Part shown: positions 11,425 to 24,040 of the stretch, piece after piece
Position numbering within the stretch: position 1 is the first letter of the stretch
Layout: each line of letters opens with the position of its first letter
Source: Caprella mutica
Lineage: Eukaryota; Arthropoda; Malacostraca; Amphipoda; Caprellidae
Length of the DNA stretch: 64,000 nucleotides
Assembly: GCA_947561585.1 (NCBI GenBank)
Contig: CANNZV010000339.1
Span: 186,001 to 250,000, forward strand
Reading direction: 5' to 3'
The notes under the pieces: model-generated
Databases searched by the model: none
What the model was told of the DNA's origin: nothing
Seen by the model: only the letters and a program-made list of their open reading frames with translations
Translations under genes and position numbers: made by a program

Positions 11425-11779
11425 TGAAACAATTTATTCGTGAAACAATTTGTTCATGAAACAATTTATTCATGAAACAATTTATTCGTGAAACAATTTA
11501 TTCATGAAACAATTTATTCGGGAAACAATTTATTCGGGAAACAATTTATTCATGAAACAATTTATTCATGAAACAATTTATTCATGAAATAATTTATTCA
11601 TGAAGCAATTTATTCATGAAACAATTTATTCGTGAAACAATTTATTCATGAAACAATTTATTCGGGAAACAATTAATTCGTGAAACAATTTATTCATTAA
11701 ACAATTTATTCATGAAATAATTTATTCATGAAGCAATTTATTCATGAAATAATTTACTCATGAAACAATTTATTCGTGA
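11425..11779. repeat. 16-bp minisatellite (about 22 copies)
   Basis: Tandem GAAACAATTTATTCAT with variants ending TTCGT or TTCGG and units with GAAATAATT or GAAGCAATT. Confidence 0.95.
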
Positions 11780-13897
11780 ATACTGACTATCAATGAATTA
11801 TGTAAGTTTTTATCTATCATATTATTGTGTAAGTCAATTGACGTAAAATATTGAACTTAAAAACGTATTACTATATTAAGATGTAATAAGAAGCTGTCAA
11901 ATAACATATTAAAATTAAGCAACTTACGGTTTTTGAGGAAAACTTTCGTTATTTAAATTTGACTATTTGATTTGCAAAATTATATTAATAATAGTATTAG
12001 ATAAAACGAGAAAATTCAACGAATAATTTGCTCAGAATATTCATCTACAGTTCTACACTATAATGAAAATATTTCTGCTAGCGCGAATGCATATATTAAA
12101 CTTAAATATTCAGATTAAATTAAACTGCGGAACTGTAATCTATATTCCATTTTTATTCTTCCATTAATCACCCCCTATCATTTATTTGAAACAATTTACA
12201 CAGTTTCAATTTGTTTAAGATAATCACTTTATCCGCACAGTAATTAATGGTAACAAAATGCAGTGTCAGCACTTTAGGCAGCAATGAATGCTTCATGAAC
12301 TGCATTAATGTTAAATGGCGACACGTCTTTTTAATATTCATGTGACTTTGCACCGATGCATTTCAGCGCGACAACAACACGCTAACGATAAATATAGCGG
12401 TTAAGGAATGTCAAGCTTTCAGCGCTTATTGCGATTCCAAACATCGTTCAGTCTAGAATTTATGGTCTTTGTACGATAAGTGGATGAGTCACTTTTGAAT
12501 AATTTGTTGATTTAAATTTAAAAAAAAAATTTAATCGAAAAAATATGTAGCTATAGGTATGGAAAATCCAGGAAACTATAAATGAAGATATATAAAATTT
12601 AAAAAGAAACAAATAATATGTTACAAAAAAAAAATTCAAACGTTATAAATTTATTCAATTTATTAATCATACATTATCTATATATCTATAAATCTTAAAT
12701 TGTTAATTTATCCTAATACAGTGAAGCAATAAGGTAAAGTAATAAATTAATACATTATACTTTAATACAGAAATAATAATATAAAAGCAACTGCATATAT
12801 TTCACTGCTAAACTTCAGAGTTAGCCAAAGTTTGATAAATTCAAAAAATAGCATTATGTTGCCGGGAGTAAGATTAAGCACAAAAGTTGGTCAAATTTAC
12901 CTCTCCCAAGAACTTGCTGTTGTTATTTACCACACATTTTGTTATAATATCACGCAGATAAACTTCATAATGAAAGCATCAGTGGTTATAGATATTTATT
13001 AGAGAGAATTATAATACAGTATAATACAATAATACAGTTATGAAGTAATTTCATGATATTTATTAAGAATTTCGTCACAGTTATACCTAGAAGTGACCAT
13101 AATTTTCTGAGATATAAATCATAGAAAACTATCCAGTGCACCTGAGCTATGAAGTGGCTTCTCTGTTTAAATTATGGAAAATGAATTTCTTCACAGTTAT
13201 CTCTCATTGACCATAGTTTTCTATAATATTATAGAAAACTATCTAGTGCACCTGAGATATGAAGTAGTCAGTTTCACTATAGTACAATAAACCAGGTTTA
13301 ACGTAAAAAAGATGACTATTATAAATTTAATTCAATAGCAGAGTATATGTTATATGATAACACAATGAAGGCAGTAGTTCCTAAATTGCAGATGATGAAT
13401 TTTCTCAGCCGTCAGAGGCTACAGTATTTGAATATCAAAGGGATTTAGGAACAATGAGCTATGGAGGGGGACGGAGACTACAAAGGAAACGACCAAAAAA
13501 TGGGAGGCAGAAACTTACAACCAATTTTGTATGAACAAAAATCTGCTTAACAAAAACAGCTTTTCAATAAAAAGTCCTAAAAAAATTGGAAAAAAAATTA
13601 CTGATAAAATTTTAGAAAAAATTGTTTTCAATGCAAGTGTTATCTGGGCCTTATAAAATGTATTTCTTGACAATATAAATTATAATATTATATGTTTTTA
13701 AATATTCAGGGAGAATTTCGTTTAAATGAAACAAATATAATGCAAATTTTTTACAATCTCAAACAATAAATGTTCCTACAAATCCCAATCTAAAATATAT
13801 ATACATGAGGGAAAATTATTATTAAAAAGAACTCCTTTATACCAAATTAATTTGCATAAATCCACAAACAGAAGGCACGATAACATTCCTTCTTTTT
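11780..13897. other. 2.1-kb AT-rich spacer
   Basis: Long AT-rich stretch without supported genes. The longest frame is a 61-codon minus-strand ORF near 12168-12353 with no recognisable similarity. Near 13080-13260 two segments resemble each other (TTTTCT, ATAGAAAACTATC, AGTGCACCTGAG, ATGAAGT), suggesting an old duplication of about 110 bp. Confidence 0.5.
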
Positions 13898-14163
13898 AAG
13901 TGCCGTACACACGTAGGGTTTTTAAGTCTTTCCACCTGACTTTTTGCTAAGCTCCTCCTACTTTTTCCACAAGAATATAATAAAAAACGATATAAAACGT
14001 ATAATTAGTATTTGGTATTCATGATACCTGCAGGTATCATGAATACCAACTGAAATAAATAACAATTATATTGTTTTTTCTTATATTCTTGTGGAAAAAG
14101 TAGGAGGAGCTTAGCAAAAAGTCTGGTGGAAAGACTTATAAAACCCTACGTGTGTACGGCGCT
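13898..14163. mobile_element. Long fold-back MITE, family A copy 1
   Basis: A 266-bp inverted repeat. The left arm begins AGTGCCGTACACACGTAGGG and the right arm ends with its complement CCTACGTGTGTACGGC. Arms of roughly 90 bp or more include CTAAGCTCCTCCTACTTTTT. The middle holds a second palindrome centred on ACCTGCAGGT (GGTATTCATGATACCTGCAG). No coding capacity. The target duplication is unclear. Copy 2 is at 25819-26064. Confidence 0.9.
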
Positions 14164-14336
14164 TTACGTACATTGATCTAGTTTTTGCAGTACAGCCTGA
14201 GACTATAGCGTCATTCGTCACATCTAATTCAATAACGCCCGCAGTCGGTACAGAAACAGGATCAATTTAAGGACTGGCGCCACGAAACCAACACACCGGA
14301 ACAGAAGTGATAGTAAAAAACGAGTCACAGCATTGA

Positions 14337-14936
14337 GGTCACTGTAATGATATGAGTGATAGAGTCACTGTAATGATATCAGTGATAGAGTCACTGCAGT
14401 GATATCAGTGATAGAGTCACTGTAATGATATCAGTGATAGAGTCACTGTAATGATATCAGTGATAGGGTCACTGCAGTGATATCAGTGATAGTGTCACTG
14501 TAATGATATGAGTGATAGAGTCACTGTAATGATATCAGTGATAGGGTCACTGCAGTGATATGAGTGATAGAGTCACTGCAGTGATATGAGTGATAGAGTC
14601 ACTGCAGTGATATGAGTGATAGAGTCACTGCAGTGATATGAGTGATAGAGTCACTGCAGTGATATCAGTGATAGAGTCACTGCAGTGATATGAGTGATAG
14701 AGTCACTGCAGTGATATCAGTGATAGAGTCACTGCAGTGATATCAGTGATAGAGTCACTGCAGTGATATGAGTGATAGAGTCACTGCAGTGATATCAGTG
14801 ATAGGGTCACTGCAGTGATATGAGTAATAGGGTCACTGCAGTGATATGAGTAATAGGGTCACTGCAGTGATATGAGTAATAGGGTCACTGCAGTGATATC
14901 AGTGATAGAGTCACTGCAGTGATATCAAAGATAAGG
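14337..14936. repeat. 27-bp minisatellite (about 22 copies)
   Basis: Units of 27 bp: GTCACTGCAGTGATATCAGT plus GATAGAG. Each unit carries two palindromes, TCACTGCAGTGA and TGATATCA. The left units have GTAATG instead of GCAGTG; others swap ATATCAG for ATATGAG. Confidence 0.95.
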
Positions 14937-15893
14937 TCACCGTTAGACACGATATTACGTAACTGTCGCCCAAATTAATGGCGCAATCAGTTGCCCAAGG
15001 CGAAGAAAATTGCATAATGACGGAGAGTTTTCGAGAAAGGAGTATTTTTCGAATGAACTATCGTGGTTTGTGCGCTGAAGGACAGAATTTCGATTACAGA
15101 TGAAAGAATGAATTCTTTACTCTTAAATTATGTCAGAGTTTGATAATCAGACTTTCCATTCTTTCTCCATTGTGTACCTACATAATTTGATTCATTCTTG
15201 AGTGTCTACACGTAGAGAATACTGATATAGATTAATGCGAAGGATAAATTTGTCATGCATGTTTGTCATACGGTACAGACTCCTTTGTAGTGAATGTAGA
15301 GTCTTGAGTAAGAAAGTAGCCTCTATAGTGAGCAAATTTTCTTTAGTCTGCCATAGAATTCCCACTAGTTTAAAAAATAACGGATGGGCATTTTTAGCAG
15401 ATTAAAGGAAAAAAATCACTATATAGGCTACTTCTTTACTCAGTACACTACATTCAATATACAGGCTACTTCTTTACTCAGTACACTACATTCACTATAT
15501 AGGAGTCAAACTGTAGTTGGTCACAGTACGTGGTACGGTCATTAAAAAAAGTTAGCTGCAATACATTCAAATCAACATCTCGTATGTTTCAGCTGCACCT
15601 TAGCAGTCTAGAGAACGATTATCTCAATTGTTTGGTCAGTTATGTCATTAAGTAACAATAAAAAACACTTAATGTTGTTATACCATAACAGTGTAGCACT
15701 GTAACTCATCTTAAGTGATGTGGGGGCATTGTGAAATTCAGAACTTTTATAGTACAAGTAGTACAGTATCAGTTATTGAATCTCAATTTATATTCGAATG
15801 CAAGAATGTATTATGGATAAACATATTCTGATTAAAAAAAATTCTCTCAAAAGCCAAAATATACATATTTTTTTTAATTTTTGATTCACTGAA
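14937..15893. other. 0.95-kb spacer
   Basis: No gene recognised. A duplicated segment of about 40 bp (CTACTTCTTTACTCAGTACA) occurs at about 15428 and 15467. Confidence 0.5.
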
Positions 15894-16092
15894 TTTTCGG
15901 AAAATTTCGGGTTTTCGGACAATTTTGAGTTTTCGGACAATTTTGAGTTTTCGGAGAATTTCGAGTTTTCGGAAAATTGAGTTTTCGGAAAATTTTATGT
16001 TTCGGAAAATTTTGAGTTTTCGAAAAAATTTGAGTTTTCGAAAAAATTTGAGTTTTCGAAAAAATTTGAGTTTTCGTAAAATTTTGAGTGAG
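15894..16092. repeat. Degenerate 17/18-bp minisatellite (about 11 copies)
   Basis: Units around GAGTTTTCGGACAATTTT with variants TTCGGAGAATTTC, TTCGGAAAATTT and TTCGAAAAAATTT. The right half has become a homogeneous GAGTTTTCGAAAAAATTT sub-block. Confidence 0.88.
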
Positions 16093-16142
16093 TTTCATAA
16101 AAAAAATCTTGAGCGTGATGATACTGCCACAAATGATTTGTT

Positions 16143-16209
16143 TCTCCTTTTAATATGTATTTTAATATAAATGTGACAGACGGACGCGGCTCTTATTATA
16201 GTATAGATT
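16143..16209. repeat. Dispersed repeat end, copy 1
   Basis: The segment CTCCTTTTAATATG, then ACGGACGCGGCTCTTATTAT and AGTATAGAT is matched at 44549-44622 (ACGGACGCAGTTCTTATTTA, AGTATAGA). It looks like the shared end of a dispersed element; its outer boundary is not clear. Confidence 0.65.
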
Positions 16210-17130
16210 ACATTTTATTTAGAAAGAACATTCAATGAAACTAACCTAAATAAATTTCTATAATAAAATAAGAATAGATAATACGTTTCTAAAAAACTAT
16301 AAATTGATATATTAATTTTATATTATTAATTTAAAAATTAAAGCGACATATACACAGTAAATTCATGAGCAGTTACATAAAAAAATTAGCAATATTTCTT
16401 TTAATGATAGTACCTGTCTAACTATTCAATGGAGGTATCCGGCTAACCAACTAACCACTCAGTTGAAAAAAAATCACAATCCCCAACCTAATCGATGATA
16501 AAAAGATCATCTTTGTACGATATTGAATAATTCAATAAAAATTCAAAGGCAATTTAAAAACACAATTTCTATTCATATGATATTTTACGATATAAAATCA
16601 ATATTTACCGTAAAATAATAGACGAATTTTCAATTCTAAATGATACACAGACCACCTCACTTATCATTCAAACCACACGCTCTATAATAACTATAAAGTG
16701 AAGCCTACTCATAATAGTAATTGAGACTAGGGTCTCTTTACTGCTAAAGATAAAACATTGCACCCAGGAGAAGGTATGATATGCAGTTAATGAACCAAAG
16801 GTAACTATAAGTAAAGCTATGGTAAAATAATCTTATGTGTAAATAAATAAACTATAAGCTTATATGAAAAAATAAAATAAGCAAAATAATCTTTTTTGAA
16901 AGATACGGTATTTAGCTTATTTATTTACTCGGTTATAAGTGGAATAATAGTTTTCTTTTGCATTATTAAAATTTCATAGGGTAATATTTTCAAATTATGT
17001 GACACTATTCATTTCAATGAAAATACAGTAATACCAAGATATTGCCCCCCCTCCCCCCAATGATATAAGAGAGGGGGGGGGGAGAGGCGCATCAGCATGC
17101 AGAGTCACGAAGCCGTAAAAACAGTCCTAG
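16210..17130. other. AT-rich spacer with C-run/G-run pair
   Basis: No gene recognised. At 17042-17086 a C-rich run and a G-rich run form a short inverted pair (CCCCCCCTCCCCCC and GGGGGGGGGG), a possible hairpin or G-quadruplex-prone site. Confidence 0.55.
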
Positions 17131-17331
17131 CAATTCACCTTATGAAGGTAATTGGTAAGGTGAATCGGAGGAGTTATTCACCTTATGAAGATAATTGGTA
17201 AGGTGAATCTGAGGAGTTATTCACCTTATGAAGGTAATTGGTAGAAGGTGAATCTGAGGAGTTATTCACCTTGTGAAGGTAATTGGTAGAAGGTGAATCT
17301 GAGGAGTTATTCACCTTATGAAGGTAATTGA
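17131..17331. repeat. 43-45-bp hairpin minisatellite (about 4.6 copies)
   Basis: Each unit contains ATTCACCTTATGAAGGTAAT followed by AAGGTGAAT and TGAGGAGTT, so every monomer can fold into a hairpin with ATTCACCTT/AAGGTGAAT arms. Confidence 0.92.
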
Positions 17332-18040
17332 ATAAAAAGTTACAAAAATTTTGATAAAAAAATAATAATAAATAAAACAGATGAATTTTCTAACAATTAA
17401 CTATTTAACCCATCAAATAAGAGTATAGAAAATAAATAAATAACAATGTTCATACTAGGTATAATCTAACTCTTAAATTATTTATTTAATTATTTAAAAT
17501 ATTTGCAAAGAGTAAATAATTTAATCCGTTCACAAAATAATTTTACTTATAAAATATTCAATTGGAGAATTGCAATAAAGAAATAGTCACAAGAATAAAG
17601 AAAAGTGTCAATATATATTATATTATTTATTTATTATATTATATTAATAATATTTTATATATTGTTACTATAATAATATAAATTGAAAATCACAGAGAAA
17701 ACTGTCAATATATATTATTTATTAAAAAGTCAGAGAAAGAGTGTTTACATGGTATATAAAGGCACACGTATTTTTTAAGATGGCAAAAAGTTTCCCAACA
17801 ATGTCAAATACATTTCCTTGGTGTTAGATTTAAAATATTAATAAAATGGCAATTTATTCAGCAAAATATTGTTTCACAATAAAATATTGTCTCTCGAAAT
17901 GCAATAGTGGCCCGAGTACACAAACATAAAAGTACACAAAGAAAGCCTTGTACTGTATGCTAATATGAATAAACGACCGATATATTGAACTTCAATTTGC
18001 ATTTGCTTCCCTGTACGAAAACATCTGAGAAATACCCTCA
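17332..18040. other. AT-rich spacer without recognised feature
   Basis: About 700 bp, dominated by A/T runs and ATATATTATA-type sequence; no gene or element recognised. Confidence 0.5.
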
Positions 18041-19858
18041 CAAAATGTAGTTAAGGGCCTGAAATGTAGTTAAGGGCCTGAAATGTAGTTAAGGGCCTGA
18101 AATGTAGTTAAGGGCCTGAAATGTAGTTAAGGGCCTGAAATGTAGTTAAAGGCCTGAAATGAAGTTAAGGGTCTGAAATATAGTTAAGGGCCTGAAATAT
18201 AGTTAAGGGCCTGAAATGTAGTTAAGGGCCTGAAATGTAGTTAAGGGCCTGAAATGTAGTTAAGGGCCTGAAAAGTAGTTAAGGAGCCTGAAATGTAGTT
18301 AAGGGCCTGAAATGTAGTTAGGAGCCTGAAATGTAGTTAAGGGCCTGAAATGTAGTTAGGGAGCCTGAAATGTAGTTAAGGGCCTGAAATGTAGTTAGGG
18401 AGCCTGAAATGTAGTTAAGGGCCTGAAATGTAGTTAAGAGCCTGAAATGTAGTTAAGAGCCTGAAATGTAGTTAAGGGTCTGAAATGTAATTAAGGGCCT
18501 GAAATGTAGTTAAGGGCCTGAAATGTAATTAAGGGCCTGGAATGTAGTTAGGGAGCCTGAAATGTAGTTAAGGGCCTGAAATGAAGTTAAGGGCCTGAAT
18601 AGTAGTAAAGGGCCTGAAATGTAGTTAAGGGCCTGAAATGTAGTTAAGGGCCTGAAATGTATTTAAGGCCTGAAATGTATTTAAGGCCTGAAATGTAGTT
18701 AATGGCCTGAAATGTAGTTAAGGGCCTGAAATGTAGTTAAGGGCCTGAAATGTAGTTAAGGGCCTGAAATGTAGTTATGGGCCTGAAATGTAGTTAAGGG
18801 TCTGAAGTGTAGTTAAGGGCCTGAAATGAAGTTAAGGGCCTGAAATGTAGTTAGGGAGCCTGAAATGTAGTTAAGGGCCTGAAAAGTAGCCAAGGGCCTG
18901 AAATGTAGTTGAGGGCCAGAAATGTAGTTAAGGTCCAGAAATGTAGCTAAGCAGCCTGAAATGTAGATTAGGGCCTGAAATGTAGTTAAGAAGCCTGAAA
19001 TGTAGTTAAGCAGCCTGAAATGTAGTTAAGCAGCCTGAAATGTAGTTAAGCAGCTTGAAATGTAGATTAGGGCCTGAAATGTAGTTAAGGAGCCTGAAAT
19101 GTAGTTAAGGAGCCTGAAATGAAGTTAAGCAGCCTGAAATGTAGTTAAGCAGCCTGAAATGTAGTTAAGCAGCCTGAAATGTAGATTAGGGCCTGAAATG
19201 TAGTTAAGGAGCCTGAAATGTAGTTAAGGAGCCTGAAATGTAGTTAAGCAGCCTGAAATGTAGTTAAGCAGCTTGAAATGTAGTTAAGCAGCCTGAAATG
19301 TAGTTAAGCAGCTTGAAATGTAGTTAAGCAGCCTGAAATGTAGTTAAGCAGCCTGAAATGTAGATTAGGGCCTGAAATGTAGTTAAGGAGCCTGAAATGT
19401 AGTTAAGGAGCCTGAAATGTAGATTAGGGCCTGAAATGTAGTTAAGGAGCCTGAAATGTAGTTAAGGAGCCTGAAATGAAGTTAAGCAGCCTGAAATGTA
19501 GTTAAGCAGCCTGAAATGTAGTTAAGCAGCCTGAAATGTAGATTAGGGCCTGAAATGTAGTTAAGGAGCCTGAAATGTAGTTAAGGAGCCTGAAATGTAG
19601 TTAAGCAGCCTGAAATGTAGTTAAGCAGCCTGAAATGTAGTTAAGCAGCCTGAAATGTAGTTAAGCAGCCTGAAGTGTAGTTAAGCAGCTTGAAATGTAG
19701 ATTAGGGCCTGAAATGTAGTTAAGGAGCCTGAAATGTAGTTAAGGAGCCTGAAATGAAGTTAAGCAGCCTGAAATGTAGTTAAGCAGCCTGAAATGTAGA
19801 TTAGGGCCTGAAATGTAGTTAAGGAGCCTGAAATGTAGTTAAGCAGCCTGAGATGTAG
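18041..19858. repeat. 19/20-bp minisatellite with higher-order variants (about 93 copies)
   Basis: The longest array of the window. The left half is mostly GAAATGTAGTTAAGGGCCT (19 bp). From about 18900 the units become 20-bp types with AAGGAGCCT or AAGCAGCCT, punctuated by 19-bp units with GATTAGGGCCT. The punctuating unit occurs at about 18966, 19065, 19184, 19363, 19422, 19541, 19700 and 19799, each time usually followed by two AAGGAG units and then a run of AAGCAG units. This indicates duplication of multi-unit blocks. Confidence 0.95.
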
Positions 19859-20067
19859 TCAACTTCAAGATATTCATTTTAATATACATGTAGATGTTTC
19901 ATCTTGAATAAAGTAATAGAATAAAGTAAAATTTTGTTACCTACTTCAATGTGATTATGTAATATATATTTGTCGATCTTTTTTGATGTAAATACTTAAA
20001 GTAGAGGAATATAAATCTATGTGGAATGGCTTTTATTCCAAAATTTAAAAATCTAGCTTTTTTCATT
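19859..20067. other. AT-rich spacer
   Basis: Nothing recognised. Confidence 0.45.
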
Positions 20068-20245
20068 AAAGTTTCGAGTTATTGAAAGGTTTTGCATTTT
20101 CTATCATAAAACAGGCGTTTATTAATAATAATTATCTAACTTTAAATTTTAATTAGTATCCATGGTTCAAAATTATTTCATTGATAGAGAGTTAAATAAC
20201 TATTATGGTTGTAAATGTGAAACCGTTCAATAACTCGAAACCACA
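20068..20245. mobile_element. Diverged fold-back MITE (family B relative)
   Basis: The left end reads GTTTCGAGTTATTGAAAGGT and the right end is its approximate complement (GTGAAACCGTTCAATAACTC). It resembles the family B ends (GAATTATCGGTCAGT and related types) but is clearly older. About 178 bp, non-coding. Confidence 0.65.
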
Positions 20246-21187
20246 CATCCCACTGCACCGTATATATCTTAGCTTTTTATCGCATGTGATAAGAATTGGC
20301 AAATTTATTGTCTATTTCTTTCATTTAGTGGTTAGCTCCTTTAAGTTCACGACATGAATGCACAATGAGGGGAAATGGAAAAGTTCCATCTTATTCAATT
20401 ATCCACCTCTAGAAGTTACTCTGTGGCTCTATAACAGAATTTACTGGTCTAGAACGCCTTTTATTTATAGAGCCTCTATAAGGGAAATGTAGACACTGAA
20501 TCTGTTTAATGCTTTGAGATTAATGAATAATAGTGATATATTATTTGAATTCTTGAAAGTTAGTTATTGAAATTTGTCATGATACTTATTCTCAATATTC
20601 AAATTTTTTGTGGCCGTTTTACCAACTAAGAAAAAAAAATACTTCTACGGAGTAAATTTAAATTTGGATTCATACATTTTCTCCCTTTTTCAAAATGAAA
20701 TCTATCGATTCCTAACATTCCATCACTTAAAATAATCTAACGCTCTCCCTGATATTGGATAATCTTTCTAACATTTTTTTGCTAGAGAATCTACGTAATG
20801 AAACCCAACTATGCTTTATTAACAACGAATTTTTGAGATTTTCCTGCTGTTTTATTCCCATCGGTATTTGGACATTTTGCGAATATTCAATATTTGCCGC
20901 ATGTTATTACTCCTAACGAAATTGTTTTTAAATATCCGAGCACATCTTCACAACGCTACAAAACATACTTGGTGACATTGTCAGCATTCTTCGGAAACTG
21001 GATTCATTTATATGTTTCTGATGTTGAGGATTGTTGCACTGATTTAAATTGCATTGTTTTTTGGATTTTAGTAAGTGCATTGTGACATCGCATATGAATA
21101 ATCAACTGGAAGTTATTCCCTGTCCTACCTAAAGTAAGTTTATTAAATATAATGTTGTGAGTAATGGGATACACGCCTGGAAACTTA
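20246..21187. other. 0.9-kb spacer
   Basis: No supported gene. A 63-codon plus frame near 20894 has no recognisable similarity. Confidence 0.5.
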
Positions 21188-21382
21188 GGCCCTTTTCACA
21201 TTTGCGATTTTTTACCCCGCGGAAAAAAGCTATTCTTAAAATGTGTTCATACGAGCTTTTTTTTTTATCGCTGGAAGAAAAATTTAATATAATTTTTTTT
21301 CAGCGATAAAAAACGTAAGTTTTTTAAAACGTAAGAAGAGCTTTTTTCCGCGGTGGTAAAAAACGCAAGTGTAAAGCGGGCC
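21188..21382. mobile_element. Harbinger-like MITE, family D copy 1
   Basis: A 195-bp fold-back flanked by TTA on both sides (21185-21187 and 21383-21385). The left end is GGCCCTTTTCACATTTGCG and the complement of the right end is GGCCCGCTTTACACTTGCG. Arms continue through ACCNCGCGGAAAAAAGC. A TTA/TWA duplication with GGCCC ends fits PIF/Harbinger-derived MITEs. Copy 2 is at 32025-32214. Confidence 0.82.
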
Positions 21383-22080
21383 TTACCATCACTGCTATCA
21401 GGTATACGTATCCTGTATACCTGCCTAGTATGAATGGTATCACAGATACGCTATCTCATGTCATATTCCCAAAAATATAGTCTCGTAGCTTTGCATTCCT
21501 TGTCTGTTACAATTGGAATCCATTGAGATTCCTGCCAATGTTATTTCATTCCCATTCCTTGTGAGAATGCCAGGCCTTTGGTTGAATAAAATAGCAGTTG
21601 TGAGAATATAGAACCTTGAGGTTTGCTCTGGAAAACATATTTAGAAGTGATGTTTGCCTCCATCACATATTTTGGAAAGAGAGCATTTCAATGGTTTTAA
21701 TGGCTAGTAATATGATATTATATCCATTTATTTATGTAACTTTTATCGCATTGAATTTCATGTACGATAATTATAATTACTCATTCTTTTATCGAAACAA
21801 TAAACACAGTAAATTTAACTATAGTAATTAGTACTTTTCTCAATTTTGTGCTTCGATGGCACATAATTATTATAAATAAATATTAAGTTAAGATAGATTT
21901 GAAACTTTTAATCTACCAAACCATATTTCAAAATTTATGATCGTCGTAACTAACATTTTTTTGTCTGATATACATATATATTTATTGAACATATTTTGAA
22001 ATAATTTTCAGTGATTTTATTTGTTATTTTATTTTGGTTATTCTTAGTATTATTGTGTCTTCCTCTATCCACCATTAATG
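21383..22080. other. 0.7-kb AT-rich spacer
   Basis: No supported gene. A 71-codon frame near 21616 starts at a non-ATG codon and has no recognised similarity. Confidence 0.5.
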
Positions 22081-22345
22081 TATGTATCTTTTTATCCCCT
22101 GTCTGTATCTTTCTATCCCCTGTCTGTATCTTCCTATCCCCTGTCTGTATCTTCCTATCCCCTGTCTGTATCTTCCTATCCCCTGTCTGTATCTTCCTAT
22201 CCCCAGTCTGTATCTTCCTATCCCCTGTCTGTATCTTCCTATCCCCTGTCTGCATCTTCCTATCCCCTGTCTGTATCTTCCTATCCCCTGTCTGTATCTT
22301 CCTATCCCCTGTCTGTATCTTCCTATCCCCTGCCTGTATCTTCCA
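22081..22345. repeat. 21-bp minisatellite (about 12.5 copies)
   Basis: Tandem CTATCCCCTGTCTGTATCTT plus C. The first two units have TTTCTATC or TTTTTATC. 21 bp is divisible by three, so frames on both strands stay open. Confidence 0.95.
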
Positions 22346-23530
22346 CTTCCCAAATCGCTATCTTCGTAATGACTGCATCAGTAATTCACCGAAGTATCAT
22401 TTCCTGGTCTTCGGAAAAGACCAAACCGCCAATCCAGCCCTCTAAATTATTACACTGAAACTCTCTTTCAATTGTTCCGCAATTTTCAAAAAAGCTAAAT
22501 TAAGTTGCGACTGTGTCGAGTGTCTCCTAGCAATAGAAATAGCATTGCTTCTTGTCTTGCTGTTGACTATGCTATTGTTACTGGCTTATTTACGGGATGG
22601 TCGATCGTAACAGCTAATAATTGTTGATGTGAGCGCCGTGTTTTGCCGTGTAATCTTTTGACTTCTCGAGAAAAAAACCGCTAAAGAAGACGATGCAGTA
22701 TGTGATTTTTCCCAATAAATTTCTACGGGCTGTAATTCCAATTTCAGATTTTGTGAATTTCTTTGTATTGATTTGTGATCATTTTGATGATGTAAAGTTT
22801 CAATCAGTTCTCTTCATTTTATTTTAATTGATTTCTTAAGACTAATATTATTAATTTACAATATATCTACCAAAGGTATAGAAAATCATCACAAAAATTT
22901 AAAATTACGATTTTGGGAATTCACGAACACGCACATATCCCAATCATTTCTCACTTTCTGCCAATCGTCACAGCCACTCGTGTGCCAATCCCAATCAGTG
23001 ATTGACTTCACCTGCTGTTAGATTGGTAGGTACCGTTGCACTCTCCCTAATAACATACCTGTTGTTCTGTTACGACATTTAGTGTCGATATGAAGTTCGA
23101 CACTGACAACCGAATATCCTGTTATTTCGTCATGTATCTAACAGTTAAATTTGTTATGTTTTTAAATCGTTATCGTTGATTTTAATGAAGATAATACGTC
23201 ATTTATTAAAGAAATTATTTCTGATATATACTATAATCATATCTTTATATTGAACTATAGTAAATTCTTCAATGTAACACTAATATTCCATAACACATTC
23301 AACATATACAACATAATTCCCCTGCCGGATATTTTTTATGTTCCCAATTTTTTTTACGATGGTTCAGTTTGAGGGTAATTTCATGTGACCTAATAAAACC
23401 TATAGATTGCCCCTCTGACGTGATTCACAGTCTTAGTTAAATTATATTGCCCTGGTAATAATAACCTCATGTTCAGAATGAGGCTCTGTAATTTAACCTC
23501 TATTGTTAATAGGATTGGAACATTACGATA
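22346..23530. other. 1.2-kb spacer
   Basis: No supported gene, RNA or element recognised. Base composition is slightly less AT-rich in 22360-22720. Confidence 0.5.
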
Positions 23531-23777
23531 GGGAGTAAGTTCTGAATTATCGGTCAGTACTACATCTTCGGTCATATAAGAAAAAACAATATAAAATCAT
23601 TATTATTACACAGTGCTATTTAAAAATTCTGCATACCCTGAAATATTATTTATTTCAGTTGGTATCCATGATACCTGCAGGTATCATGGATACCAACTGA
23701 AATAAATAATAATTATTATATTGTTTTTTCTGATATGACCGAAGATGTAGTACTGACCGATAATTCAGAACTTACCC
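23531..23777. mobile_element. TA-flanked fold-back MITE, family B (chimeric centre)
   Basis: Flanked by TA (23529-23530, 23778-23779). The left end reads GGGAGTAAGTTCTGAATTAT and the right end is the complement of GGGTAAGTTCTGAATTATCG. Arms continue as CGGTCAGTACTACATCTTCG and AGAAAAAACAATATAA. Inside, one module (ACACAGTGCTATTTAAAAAT) matches the centre of the element at 62777. It is followed by a complete palindrome around GGTATCCATGATACCTGCAG that matches the centre of the element at 60302. Confidence 0.9.
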
Positions 23778-24040
23778 TAAAGTTGAATATCAATAAGTTT
23801 GAATTAAGTGAAGAAAGTATTAAAACTGAGGTTGTCATTAGTTATTAATTTTGTACTAAATATAAAATTAATAATTTACTAATTAATTCATTTTACACAT
23901 GTTCGTTCATACTTACATATTCATCCCCAGACCTAATTATGTGAGTTTATAAGCAGATTCAGTTGTTCTTCTTCCAAAGTTGGGGAATTTTTCTATTTTG
24001 TCTTCAAGTTAGAGAAGCGAATTGGTCCCATCTGCATAAA
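23778..24040. other. Spacer
   Basis: Nothing recognised. Confidence 0.4.

Noticed and set aside
18041..19858. Whether the regular arrays are CRISPR loci
   Set aside because: Units are contiguous with no unique spacers between repeats, and the window is clearly eukaryotic.
22011..22458. Five overlapping ORFs of 92-144 codons on both strands
   Set aside because: Artefacts of a 21-bp stop-free monomer.
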